Of a stretch of 64,000 bases of DNA, positions 1 through 11,600 are shown one piece after another. Positions within the stretch are counted from its first letter, which is position 1; the number at the start of each line of letters is the position of its first letter. The position numbers and the translations under genes were made by a program. This stretch comes from Nemertoderma westbladi (Eukaryota; Xenacoelomorpha; Nemertodermatida; Nemertodermatidae). The DNA lies in the NCBI GenBank assembly GCA_032718475.1, contig JAUCBJ010007863.1:1-64000 (forward strand), read 5' to 3'. The notes beneath the pieces are model-generated. The model was given only the letters and a program-made list of their open reading frames with translations. It ran no database searches and was not told the DNA's origin.

Positions 1-943
1 CTAGGGGTCCGTCGGTTCATCACAGAAACCCAACCACCTAGGCTTTCCGAGTCCGTTTCAGGCTCGTAGTCGCTTCGGCAGCCGAGAAACTGCTCCGAAC
101 AGTCGGTAGGCCAGTAGAGTCTAGTCGAGTCTAGTCCTTTGTCTTTCGACCCCGTCGCGTGTCCGTTCCACCCCTCACGAACCCCGAAGGGTTCGATCAT
201 CGAGAACCAGTACGGCTTGGCTAAGGGGTCTGTCGTCGGTTCCCGTCGCAAATCCCAGTACAAGCAGTCAGCGTTCCGAGTTCTTTTCAGTCTCATAGTA
301 GCTGCCGTTGACCAGAGACCGCTAAGGGCAGTTCTCGTCAAACCCGTCCTGTGGCCAGCCCTTTCGCATGTCCGTCCCACCCCTCGCGAACCCCGAAGGG
401 ATCGGTCATCGAGAACCAGTACGGCTTAGGTCAGGGGGCAGTCGTTAGTTGGCCGCCCGTTCGCGTGTCCGCTCCACCCCTCACGAACCCCGGGGTTCGA
501 TCATCGAGAACCAGAACGGCTTGGCTACTAAGGGGCCGTCGGTGCCCGTCGCAAATCCCTGACACAAGCAGTCAGCGGTCCGAGTTCTTTTCAGTCTCGT
601 AATGGCTGCTGTTGGCCAGGGACCGCTAAGGGCAGTCCTTGTCCTTTAGGCCTGGCGCATTACCAAATCCACCCCTACAGGCAGCAGGAAGTTGGCCAGG
701 GCCTAATAGTACTCAGGCTAACCTGAATACTGCTTGCATTTTCCATCCCCCCTGGCCCTTATAATTATGAAATTATTCCCGTACCCTGTAAGTTGCCCCA
801 AAGTTCGCCCATAAATCGCCCCCAGTTTATTGAATGTGCCCAAAACCCATGGTCCCGCTCCCAGTAGTAATATCGGAATAATCAATTTTAATAAAATACA
901 AAAATATTCAACTCGCGTTATGTAAAGTTGAAATACCGCGAAC
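1..943. repeat. GC-rich module, copy A
   Basis: This is a GC-rich block that differs sharply from the AT-rich satellite that follows. From position 41 it matches 5734-6631 almost base for base, with one small indel near 118-138. It contains three partial internal repeats built on a sequence with CGAACCCCG and ATCGAGAACCAG, starting near 175, 385 and 480. Short open frames (139-429, 351-602) shift with these internal repeats and look like no known protein, so I do not call a gene. The last 160 bases are an inverted LTR tip. Function is unknown; it may be a fragment of a larger element carried with the satellite. Confidence 0.75.
784..943 (-). repeat. Inverted tip of the BEL 1 LTR, copy A
   Basis: Read on the minus strand, this stretch starts TGTTCGCGGTATTTC and matches 6718-6878 on the plus strand with only a few differences. 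It abuts satellite at 943/944 exactly where the plus copy abuts satellite at 6717/6718. It is therefore probably the terminal part of the same LTR in opposite orientation. The similarity stops after the sequence GCAACTTACAGGG. Confidence 0.75.
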
Positions 944-3900
944 ACCTTTATAAACTAACGTATAGAAGGTGTTTCCTTTATAAACTAACGTATAGAAAGT
1001 GTTTCCTTTATAAACTAACGTATAGAACGTGTTTCCTTTATAAACTAACGTATATAAGGTGTTTCCTTTATAAACTAACGTATATAAGGTGTTTCCTTTA
1101 TAAACTAACGTATATAAGGTGTTTCCTTTATAAACTAACGTATAGAAAGTGTTTCCTTTATAAACTAACGTATATAAGGTGTTCCATTTATAAACTAACG
1201 TATAGAAGGTGTTTCCTTTATAAACTTACGTATAGAAGGTGTTTCCTTTATAAACTAACGTATAGAAGGTGTTTCCTTTATAGACTAACGTATAGAAGGT
1301 GTTTCCTTTATAAACTAACGTATATAAGGTGTTTCCTTTATAAATTAACGTATATAAGGTGTTTCCTTTATAAACTAACGTATATAAGGTGTTTCCTTTA
1401 TAAACTAACGTATATAAGGTGTTTCCTTTATAAACTAACGTATAGAAAGTGTTTCCTTTATAAACTAACGTATAGAAGGTGTTTCCTTTATAAACTTACG
1501 TATAGAAAGTGTTTCCTTTATAAACTAACGTATAGAAGGTGTTTCCTTTATAGACTAACGTATAGAAGGTGTTTCCTTTATAAACTAACGTATATAAGGT
1601 GTTTCCTTTATAAATTAACGTATATAAGGTGTTTCCTTTATAAACTAACGTATATAAGGTGTTTCCTTTATAAACTAACGTATATAAGGTGTTTCCTTTA
1701 TAAACTAACGTATAGAAAGTGTTTCCTTTATAAACTAACGTATAGAAGGTGTTTCCTTTATAAACTAACGTATAGAAGGTGTTTCCTTTATAAACTAACG
1801 TATATAAGGTGTTTCCTTTATAAACTAACGTATATAAGGTGTTTCCTTTATAAACTAACGTATATAAGGTGTTTCCTTTATAAACTAACGTATATAAGGT
1901 GTTTCCTTTATAAACTAACGTATAGAAGGTGTTTCCTTTATAAACTAACGTATAGAAGGTGTTTCCTTTATAAACTAACGTATAGAAGGTGTTTCCTTTA
2001 TAAACTAACGTATAGAAGGTGTTTCCTTTATAAACTAACGTATATAAGGTGTTTCCTTTATAAACTAACGTATATAAGGTGTTTCCTTTATAAACTAACG
2101 TATAGAAGGTGTTTCCTTTATAAACTAACGTATAGAAGGTGTTTCCTTTATAAACTAACGTATAGAAGGTGTTTCCTTTATAAACTAACGTATAGAAGGT
2201 GTTTCCTTTATAAACTAACGTATAGAAGGTGTTTCCTTTATAAACTAACGTATAGAAGGTGTTTCCTTTATAAACTAACGTATATAAGGTGTTTCCTTTA
2301 TAAACTAACGTATATAAGGTGTTTCCTTTATAAACTAACGTATATAAGGTGTTTCCTTTATAAACTAACGTGTAGAAGGTGTTTACTTTATAAACTAACG
2401 TATAGAAGGTGTTTCCTTTATAAACTAACGTATATAAGGTGTCTCCTTTATAAACTAACGTATAAAAGGTGTTTCCTTTATAAACTAACGTATAGAAGGT
2501 GTTTCCTTTATAAACTAACGTATATAAGGTGTTTCCTTTATAAACTAACGTATATAAGGTGTTTCCTTTATAAACTAACGTATATAAGGTGTTTCCTTTA
2601 TAAACTAACGTGTAGAAGGTGTTTACTTTATAAACTAACGTATAGAAGGTGTTTCCTTTATAAACTAACGTATATAAGGTGTCTCCTTTATAAACTAACG
2701 TATAAAAGGTGTTTCCTTTATAAACTAACGTATATAAGGTGTTTCCTTTATAAACTAACGTATAAAAGGTGTTTCCTTTATAAACTAACGTATAGAAGGT
2801 GTTTCCTTTATAAACTAACGTATATAAGGTGTTTCCTTTATAAACTAACGTATATAAGGTGTTTCCTTTATAAACTAACGTATATAAGGTGTTTCCTTTA
2901 TAAACTAACGTGTAGAAGGTGTTTACTTTATAAACTAACGTATAGAAGGTGTTTCCTTTATAAACTAACGTATATAAGGTGTTTCCTTTATAAACTAACG
3001 TATATAAGGTGTTTCCTTTATAAACTAACGTATAGAAAGTGTTTCCTTTATAAACTAACGTATAGAAGGTGTTTCCTTTATAAACTAACGTATAGAAGGT
3101 GTTTCCTTTATAAACTAACGTATAGAAGGTGTTTCCTTTATAAACTAACGTGTAAAAGGTGTTTACTTTATAAACTAACGTATAGAAGGTGTTTCCTTTA
3201 TAAACTAACGTATAGAAGGTGTTTCCTTTATAAACTAACGTATAGAAGGTGTTTCCTTTATAAACTAACGTATAGAAGGTGTTTCCTTTATAAACTAACG
3301 TATAGAAGGTGTTTCCTTTATAAACTAACGTATAGAAGGTGTTTCCTTTATAAACTAACGTATATAAGGTGTTTCCTTTATAAACTAACGTATAGAAGGT
3401 GTTTCCTTTATAAACTAACGTATAGAAAGTGTTTCCTTTATAAACTAACGTATAGAAGGTGTTTCCTTTATAAACTAACGTATAGAAGGTGTTTCCTTTA
3501 TAAACTAACGTATATAAGGTGTTTCCTTTATAAACTAACGTATATAAGGTGTTTCCTTTATAAACTAACGTATATAAGGTGTTTCCTTTATAAACTAACG
3601 TATATAAGGTGTTTCCTTTATAAACTAACGTATAGAAGGTGTTTCCTTTATAAACTAACGTATAGAAGGTGTTTCCTTTATAAACTAACGTATAGAAGGT
3701 GTTTCCTTTATAAACTAACGTATAGAAGGTGTTTCCTTTATAAACTAACGTATATAAGGTGTTTCCTTTATAAACTAACGTATATAAGGTGTTTCCTTTA
3801 TAAACTAACGTATAGAAGGTGTTTCCTTTATAAACTAACGTATAGAAGGTGTTTCCTTTATAAACTAACGTATAGAAGGTGTTTCCTTTATAAACTAACG

Positions 3901-5733
3901 TATAGAAGGTGTTTCCTTTATAAACTAACGTATAGAAGGTGTTTCCTTTATAAACTAACGTATAGAAGGTGTTTCCTTTATAAACTAACGTATAGAAGGT
4001 GTTTCCTTTATAAACTAACGTATATAAGGTGTTTCCTTTATAAACTAACGTATATAAGGTGTTTCCTTTATAAACTAACGTATATAAGGTGTTTCCTTTA
4101 TAAACTAACGTGTAGAAGGTGTTTACTTTATAAACTAACGTATAGAAGGTGTTTCCTTTATAAACTAACGTATATAAGGTGTCTCCTTTATAAACTAACG
4201 TATAAAAGGTGTTTCCTTTATAAACTAACGTATAGAAGGTGTTTCCTTTATAAACTAACGTATATAAGGTGTTTCCTTTATAAACTAACGTATATAAGGT
4301 GTTTCCTTTATAAACTAACGTATATAAGGTGTTTCCTTTATAAACTAACGTGTAGAAGGTGTTTACTTTATAAACTAACGTATAGAAGGTGTTTCCTTTA
4401 TAAACTAACGTATATAAGGTGTCTCCTTTATAAACTAACGTATAAAAGGTGTTTCCTTTATAAACTAACGTATATAAGGTGTTTCCTTTATAAACTAACG
4501 TATAAAAGGTGTTTCCTTTATAAACTAACGTATAGAAGGTGTTTCCTTTATAAACTAACGTATATAAGGTGTTTCCTTTATAAACTAACGTATATAAGGT
4601 GTTTCCTTTATAAACTAACGTATATAAGGTGTTTCCTTTATAAACTAACGTGTAGAAGGTGTTTACTTTATAAACTAACGTATAGATGGTGTTTCCTTTA
4701 TAAACTAACGTATATAAGGTGTTTCCTTTATAAACTAACGTATATAAGGTGTTTCCTTTATAAACTAACGTATAGAAAGTGTTTCCTTTATAAACTAACG
4801 TATAGAAGGTGTTTCCTTTATAAACTAACGTATAGAAGGTGTTTCCTTTATAAACTAACGTATAGAAGGTGTTTCCTTTATAAACTAACGTGTAAAAGGT
4901 GTTTACTTTATAAACTAACGTATAGAAGGTGTTTACTTTATAAACTAACGTATAGAAGGTGTTTCCTTTATAAACTAACGTATAGAAGGTGTTTCCTTTA
5001 TAAACTAACGTATAGAAGGTGTTTCCTTTATAAACTAACGTATAGAAGGTGTCTCCTTTATAAACTAACGTATAGAAAGTGTTTCCTTTATAAACTAACG
5101 TATAGAAGGTGTTTCCTTTATAAACTAACGTATAGAAGGTGTTTCCTTTATAAACTAACGTATAGAAAGTGTTTCCTTTATAAACTAACGTATAGAAGGA
5201 GTTTCCTTTATAAACTAACGTGTAGAAGGTGTTTCCTTTATAAACTAACGTATATAGAAGGTGTTTCCTTTATAAACTAACGTGTAGAAGGTGTTTCCTT
5301 TATAAAATAACGTATATAAGGTGTTTCCTTTATAAACTAACGTGTAGAAGGTGTTTCCTTTATAAACTAACGTATAGAAGGTGTTTCCTTTATAAACTAA
5401 CGTATATAAGGTGTTTCCTTTATAAATTAACGTATAGAAGGTGTTTCCTTTTTAAACTAACGTATAGAAAGTGTTCCCTTTATAAACTAACGTATAGAAA
5501 GTGTTTCCTTTATAAACTAACGTATAGAAGGTGTTTCCTTTATAAACTAACGTATAGAAGGTGTTTCCTTTATAAACTAACGTATATAAGGTGTTTCCTT
5601 TATAAATTAACGTATAGAAGGTGTTTCCTTTATAAACTAACGTATAGAAAGTGTTTCCTTTATAGACTAACGTATAGAAGGTGTTTCCTTTATAAACTAA
5701 CGTGTAGAAGGTGTTTCCTTTATAAACTAACGT
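944..5733. repeat. 30-bp satellite array, block 1
   Basis: About 160 head-to-tail monomers of 30 bp with the core TTTATAAACTAACGTATAGA followed by AGGTGTTTCC. Common variants are TATATAAGG, TGTAGAAGG, GTTTACTTT and GTCTCC. The order of variants repeats with a period near 1.74 kb: the GTCTCC monomers near 2440 and 2680 recur near 4180 and 4420. One monomer near 5251 is 32 bp long (extra TA). The block is open in one plus frame for 1,450 codons, encoding a 10-residue repeat (CFLYKLTYRR), but this follows from the monomer length and is not evidence of a gene. Confidence 0.97.
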
Positions 5734-6631
5734 GGCTTTCCGAGTCCGTTTCAGGCTCGTAGTCGCTTCGGCAGCCGAGAAACTGCTCCGAACAGTCGGT
5801 AGGCCAGTAGAGTCTAGTCGAGTCCTTTGTCTTTCGACCCCGTCGCGTGTCCGTTCCACCCCTCACGAACCCCGAAGGGTTCGATCATCGAGAACCAGTA
5901 CGGCTTGGCTAAGGGGTCTGTCGTCGGTTCCCGTCGCAAATCCCAGTACAAGCAGTCAGCGTTCCGAGTTCTTTTCAGTCTTGTAGTAGCTGCCGTTGAC
6001 CAGAGACCGCTAAGGGCAGTTCTCGTCAAACCCGTCCTGTGGCCAGCCCTTTCGCATGTCCGTCCCACCCCTCGCGAACCCCGAAGGGATCGGTCATTGA
6101 GAACCAGTACGGCTTAGGTCAGGGGGCAGTCGTTAGTTGGCCGCCCGTTCGCGTGTCCGCTCCACCCCTCACGAACCCCGGGGTTCGATCATCGAGAACC
6201 AGAACGGCTTGGCTACTAAGGGGCCGTCGGTGCCCGTCGCAAATCCCTGACACAAGCAGTCAGCGGTCCGAGTTCTTTTCAGTCTCGTAATGGCTGCTGT
6301 TGGCCAGGGACCGCTAAGGGCAGTCCTTGTCCTTTAGGCCTGGCGCATTACCAAATCCACCCCTACAGGCAGCAGGAAGTTGGCCAGGGCCTAATAGTAC
6401 TCAGGCTAACCTGAATACTGCTTGCATTTTCCATCCCCCCTGGCCCTTATAACTATGAAATTATTCCCGTACCCTGTAAGTTGCCCCAAAGTTCGCCCAT
6501 AAATCGCCCCCAGTTTATTGAATGTGCCCAAAACCCATGGTCCCGCTCCCAGTAGTAATATCGGAATAATCAATTTTAATAAAATACAAAAATATTCAAC
6601 TCGCGTTATGTAAAGTTGAAATACCGCGAAC
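5734..6631. repeat. GC-rich module, copy B
   Basis: This is the second copy of the module at 41-943, about 5.69 kb downstream. Differences are few, for example a short deletion in the GAGTCTAGTC stretch near 5820 and single substitutions. Module plus satellite therefore behaves as one large duplicated unit. As in copy A, short open frames occur in all phases and none resembles a known protein. Confidence 0.85.
6472..6631 (-). repeat. Inverted tip of the BEL 1 LTR, copy B
   Basis: Same 160-bp inverted LTR tip as at 784-943. Here it faces the plus-oriented tip at 6718-6878 across three satellite monomers, making an inverted repeat of about 160-bp arms with an 86-bp centre. Confidence 0.8.
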
Positions 6632-6717
6632 ACCTTTATAAACTAACGTATAGAAAGTGTTTCCTTTATAAACTAACGTATAGAACGTGTTTCCTTTATA
6701 AACTAACGTATATAAGG
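6632..6717. repeat. 30-bp satellite, three monomers
   Basis: Three satellite monomers lie between the two oppositely oriented LTR tips. This is the shortest satellite block in the window and forms the centre of the inverted repeat 6472-6878. Confidence 0.9.
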
Positions 6718-7401
6718 TGTTCGCGGTATTTCAACTTTCCATAACGCGAGTTGAATATTTTTGTATTTTATTAAAATTGATTATTCCGATATTACTACTG
6801 GGTGCGGGACCATGGGTTTTGGGCACATTCAATAAACTGGGGGCGATTTATGGGCGAACTTTGGGGCAACTTACAGGGGATTTATATTATCGTGTATACT
6901 TATTGTGAATATTTGGTGTATATTGATTTGGGGAAGCCCAAAATTATTCTTAATCAGGTTTGCAACTATAGGAAGTTACATTAAAGAGTATATCCAACTA
7001 ATGCAGCTTTTCTCAACCGCAAACTTGCATCTTAGAAATATTCCCTCCCCACAATCAATATCCGGTGACTGGCCGGGGCTCGGTGGTCTGTTAAGTCACG
7101 TCTCCAGCATCGGCGTTTTTCCCCTTGGTGTAGGAATAACGGCAACAAAATTAAGAATAATTCACGTGGTTAATTTTGACAGGGTGTCAAAATTAAGAAT
7201 AATTATCGCGGTCAACTTCAACTGGTGGAAGTTGAGAATCCTTCAATACTCTTCAAAAACTCTCTACGTGCTTGCCAGCACCCACTACGAGGAAACTCTG
7301 GTATTTGAGTTGAGACAAAGTCGTGGTTTAATTAAACAACAAACTCGATCTAACCAACTCGTAGTCGGCAGATCACAATTCGGGAGAGTTGTTAACAGGG
7401 A
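6718..7401 (+). other. BEL 1 5' LTR and leader
   Basis: The LTR presumably begins TGTTCGCGG at 6718. The first 160 bases are also found inverted at 784-943 and 6472-6631. No open frame here looks coding. Two direct copies of AAAATTAAGAATAATT lie about 42 bp apart (near 7148 and 7190). I cannot place the LTR/leader border or a primer binding site with certainty. The 175-codon frame at 6905-7432 runs over the gag leader and is judged spurious. Confidence 0.6.
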
Positions 7402-7593
7402 ATGGAAGTATCGATCACACCCATTGATATAATTCAAGTTGAGCCAGGAATCTGGCACGTCGAAGTTGAGGTACAAGGAACGAACGTTGGACGATTCAGG
7501 ATTACTGTTCGGGTGGTCCAAGCTGAGTACAATACCTACGAGGAACTGTTTTACGACATCGCGTATCTCGCCATCGACGAGGCCTTACAATGA
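7402..7593 (+). CDS. Small ORF upstream of gag in BEL 1
   Basis: A 63-residue ORF begins with ATG at 7402 and its stop codon overlaps the start of the next ORF in an ATGA arrangement (7590-7593). The product is acidic and rich in alternating hydrophobic residues (for example HVEVEVQG and RFRITVRVV), compatible with a small beta-rich protein. I recognise no family. The overlapping stop and start suggest coupled translation or reinitiation of gag; this is inference. It could instead be a chance ORF in the leader, but its composition looks coding and it is the first long ATG frame ahead of gag. Confidence 0.45.
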   Translation: MEVSITPIDIIQVEPGIWHVEVEVQGTNVGRFRITVRVVQAEYNTYEELFYDIAYLAIDEALQ

Positions 7594-8657
7594 CCACAAA
7601 TAACATATCCGATACCGACGAGATGGATCACCACACAGACTCGGAAGCCGACGAGGTCCCAAACGTCAAGAACATGACCCGTCGGTTAGGGGCTCTTAAA
7701 GGCGGAGTAACCCGAGCGTATCAACGGATGGAGAAACAACTCAAGGGAGTCAAAACCCCCCTCAATGAGGTACAAACTCAGCTTCAAAGTATCCGAAATA
7801 TCCTACAGCGGTACGAAAGAATGATACAGGCGTACCAAGAGCTCGTTCCTCCCACCGATCAGGAAAACTACCCCAAGCTGAAAGAACACGTTGTACATCT
7901 AGACGGATTCCGCAAACAACACCGGAGGACCCTCAGCCTGGTGAGAGGCTATGAGGAGCAGTATTACAAGAGGGCTGAAAGAACAGACGCGGAATCAGTA
8001 CGATCCTCCAGCATCAGGACAGGAGTACATCACAAGAGAATGGGGTCCACCAGAAATCAGCACTCCAGCGCTAGGAGCGAGATATCCGGCTCAGCGCGCA
8101 GTTCTCAAGGGGCGCCGCCACTCCGAGACCAACTGAGAGAACGGAAGGCATTAGCCCTCAAAGCTCGGATGGAAGATGAGTATATTCAACTGCAAGCCGA
8201 GCAAGACGTACTAGCCGCCGAAACACAGAGGCGAGAGGCCGAACAAGCGGCCGAACGACAGGCCGAACAACGCGAACAGGAGGCCGAACAACATAGACGA
8301 GAGGCCGAACGACAGGCCGAACAACGCAAACAGGAGGCCGAACAACGCGAACAGGAGGCCGAACGGCAGGCCGAACAACGCAAACAGGAGGCCGAACGGC
8401 AGGCCGAACAACATAGACGAGAGGCCGAACGGCAGGCCGAACAACGCAAACAGGAGGCCGAACGGCAGGCCGAACAACATAGAAGAGAGGACGAACGACA
8501 GGCCGAACAACGCAAACAGGAGGCCGAACAACGCGGACGAGAGGCCGAACGAGAGATCGAACAACGTAAATGGGAAGCGGAAATGCGTAAACAACACGCC
8601 GAGGCCCAAGCAATTCTCATCCACAAAAAGAATGCGGATATTGCAAAACTCGCATAA
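7590..8657 (+). CDS. BEL 1 gag, N-terminal part (coiled coil), ending at an in-frame stop
   Basis: A 355-codon frame forms the N-terminal part of gag. An initial helical region (residues about 30-130) is followed by a very long Glu/Arg/Gln/Ala-rich coil (residues about 200-340). The coil is made of 11-residue modules (EAERQAEQRKQ or EAERQAEQHRR) mixed with 7-residue ones, so it fits a hendecad/heptad coiled coil. At DNA level this is a 33-bp minisatellite. The TAA at 8655-8657 is the only stop between here and the satellite: the same frame continues open through 12511, so it is either a disabling mutation or a readthrough site. In BEL/Pao elements gag and pol usually form one frame. The start ATG overlaps the stop of the small upstream ORF. 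Confidence 0.8.
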   Translation: MTTNNISDTDEMDHHTDSEADEVPNVKNMTRRLGALKGGVTRAYQRMEKQLKGVKTPLNEVQTQLQSIRNILQRYERMIQAYQELVPPTDQENYPKLKEHVVHLDGFRKQHRRTLSLVRGYEEQYYKRAERTDAESVRSSSIRTGVHHKRMGSTRNQHSSARSEISGSARSSQGAPPLRDQLRERKALALKARMEDEYIQLQAEQDVLAAETQRREAEQAAERQAEQREQEAEQHRREAERQAEQRKQEAEQREQEAERQAEQRKQEAERQAEQHRREAERQAEQRKQEAERQAEQHRREDERQAEQRKQEAEQRGREAEREIEQRKWEAEMRKQHAEAQAILIHKKNADIAKLA

Positions 8658-11600
8658 TACGAAGCCGCACTTATCGAACGAGATATTCAAATCTACGAGG
8701 ACTGGGAAAGGGATATAGATCAGGAATATGAACCAATTCCGGTACCGGAGTTAGAAAAGTCATTTACACCAACAGCGGCGAAACCTCCGAAACCCGAGAT
8801 CCCGCCTACCAAACAGTCTACGCTATCGGCACAAGCCCCGGTGTTCCATCCCCCACCAGCTACGCTAAAGAATGAGGAACCTTATTTCCCATCCAACACC
8901 ACGACAGCGAGTGTACCCAAGTACGAGCCTGAAAAGGACTCGGAACGGGACGCCACTCCCCGATCAAATAACCCGTTTACATCGACACCACAAACTCGTA
9001 GCCGCGTCATTATTAAAACTCCACCTATTATTGATCCATCAAGTATGGGAGTGAGTGCCAATAACTATAACCCTCCGAGTCACTCCAGTTCAGATGACGT
9101 CAGCATCATCCGGGCGTTGGAGAACCGCCTTGCCATGCCTAAGATGGAGATTCGCACCTTCGAAGGAGATCCCGTCGATTACCTCAGATTCAAGAAACGG
9201 TTCTTCGCGCAGATTGGATCAACGGACATAGCCGACGCACAGAAATTGGTATACTTATCGCAATACCTGGGTGACAAACCACGCAGAATTGTTGCATGTT
9301 TTGAAGGAGGTTCTCATGAGGCATACTATGATGCATGGAAAACTCTGGATAAAAGATACGGAAATACCGGAACTATAATTAATAAAACTCTAGAGAGACT
9401 GATACAGGACGCGGGATCACTAGGAGACCCACAGAACATACAGGAATTCTCCGACTCTATGAAGGATGCCTACTATACTCTGAAACCCTTGAATAAGGAG
9501 GACCAGGTGAACAACATTCTAAACCTCCGACAGATTGCCCGGAAGTTCCCCGGATGGCTACAAAGCAAGTGGGCTTATAAATGTGTAGACCTCCGGCGCA
9601 GACATCCAGATCGAGATCCTAGCTTCCTTGAGATGTCGGCATTCCTGGACGATATCTCCGAAGCCATGAATGACTCGATGTTTTCCAAACAAAGTCTCGC
9701 AAAGTTGGACGGAATAGAGAGCAACTCCAGGAGTAAGATAACCCCTCCGAAACCAAGATTCCGACCCCCACCGGTGAGTACGATGGCCATCACCATGGCT
9801 GAGGATTCCGACGACGAAGACTACGAGGAACCGACATCCGCCGAGGAATGGGCATGTTATCTCGCGAATTGGGCACCCGAAAGGGAAGGCATCACAAATT
9901 CCCTGCTCTGTCTCTTCTGTGGGGAGAAACATAAAGTGGAATTCTGCAGAAAGTTTCAGTTCGCCGACCTCGTCCCACGCTTCGAGGCGATAATGAAACA
10001 CCGAGGATGCTTCCGGTGTCTTGGAACAGGTCACTACGTTCGGGATTGCGACCAAAGGTCGTGCTGTGCTGTCTGTAACGACCAACGCCATCACACGCTC
10101 CTCCACATCCCCGCGAACTTCGATTTTACTACCCTCCCCTTTCGGATCGAAGCCAAGCGAAGAGGAGAAACAAACCACGTCTTCAAAGGAACCCGGACAA
10201 CCCAACGGAGAGAAACCAACCCGTTTAAAATCTCAACCAATACACCACAAGTAACAAATATTTCGGCCACGATTAACCTTATAAATCGCCGCTACATGGT
10301 TTTCGCAAAGGTAATCCCAGTAAGGATCCAAGGAGTCGGCAAATCTTTGACGACACTCGCGTTCCTCGATAACGGGTCCGACGGAACCATCATCGACCGG
10401 GATTTTCTCGAACAACTCGGACTAGAATATGAACCTTGTAAACGGCCCATACAAACCATCACCGATAACAGAGAGGTAGAGTCCGGGGAGGTGCAACTCC
10501 AGATGGAAGGAGTGATGAAGGGCTACGAAACGGCTAAGTTAACCATAAAGAACGCCTTGGTACACACAGACCTCCGGGTGCGGTTCCGACAATCAGCCGA
10601 GTATGCCCCCCTCATACAATTGGACCGGGACGATGTAGACCTGAGGTGCCCGCAGTTGGACGTAAACCGTATCACCCTACTGATCGGACTCGATACACCG
10701 GAACTACACATCCCAACCGGAGATATCGCCCGATCCATAAACCAGGATGACGGATTTTATGCTGAACGAACAATAATGGGATGGACACTCTGCGGCATTA
10801 AGGAGGAAACTACGGACACCTATACCTACCTTCCCAAATGTCAGATTAAAGAGAATGTAATCTCCGTGGGTTATTGCTCAGCTTCGGATCTCGATGAGGA
10901 TTTGTTTCTGGAATCCGAGAAAACTCAACGAGAGATGACGAAATATTTTAATTTGGAGACCCAGGAGTTCGCGGAAAAGGACGAAAACCCATCCGAAGAG
11001 GACCAATATTGCATGGACGTTCTCGACCAGGCCACGTTTAAAGACGGACATTGGTGTTCACCTATGTTATGGAAGGATCCAAACAAACCAATGGCAAACA
11101 ACGCCAGCATGGCACTTAAACGACTTAAAGGGATTCTACGCCGGCTGAATGACCAACCTGAAATAAAGGAGAAATATAATACCGTAATCCAAGGATATCT
11201 CGATGATGGATTAGCAGAAATGGTACCACGGAATGAACTGCAAGGTGGTAAAAGAACATATTATCTCCCAACCCACTATGTAGTAGAAGCCCGCAAAGGG
11301 GGGAAAATCCGAGTGGTAAATGATGCTGCCGCTATGTACCAGGGCGAATCCCTAAACAGTCAACTTTACACGGGACCCAACATATATAGCACACTCATCG
11401 GCGTATTGATCAGGTTCAGGGAAAACCGGGTAGCATTTACCTGTGACATCAAGGCCATGTTTCATCAAGTTCGTACGTTACCAAAAGATTCGGACTGTCT
11501 ACGTATCCTATGGACGGATAAAACGCTTACTCAACAGGAGATTAGCCAACTCACGATACGGGACGTAGACGTAATGCGTATGGTCGTCAGGATCTTCGGC

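Noticed and set aside
139-602. Short ORFs in the GC-rich module (also 5732-6290)
   Set aside because: The frames overlap each other, follow the internal repeats and resemble no known protein.
928-5280. Open reading frame of 1,450 codons
   Set aside because: It lies within the satellite. The 30-bp monomer has no stop in this phase, so the frame stays open automatically. The product is only a 10-residue repeat and the frame ends where a 32-bp monomer shifts phase. The same holds for the frames at 12389-14569, 19489-23577 (minus), 31997-32983 and 38805-39560 (minus).
8158-8690. Three long minus-strand ORFs opposite gag
   Set aside because: They are antisense shadows of the Glu/Arg/Gln-rich repeat and have low-complexity products.
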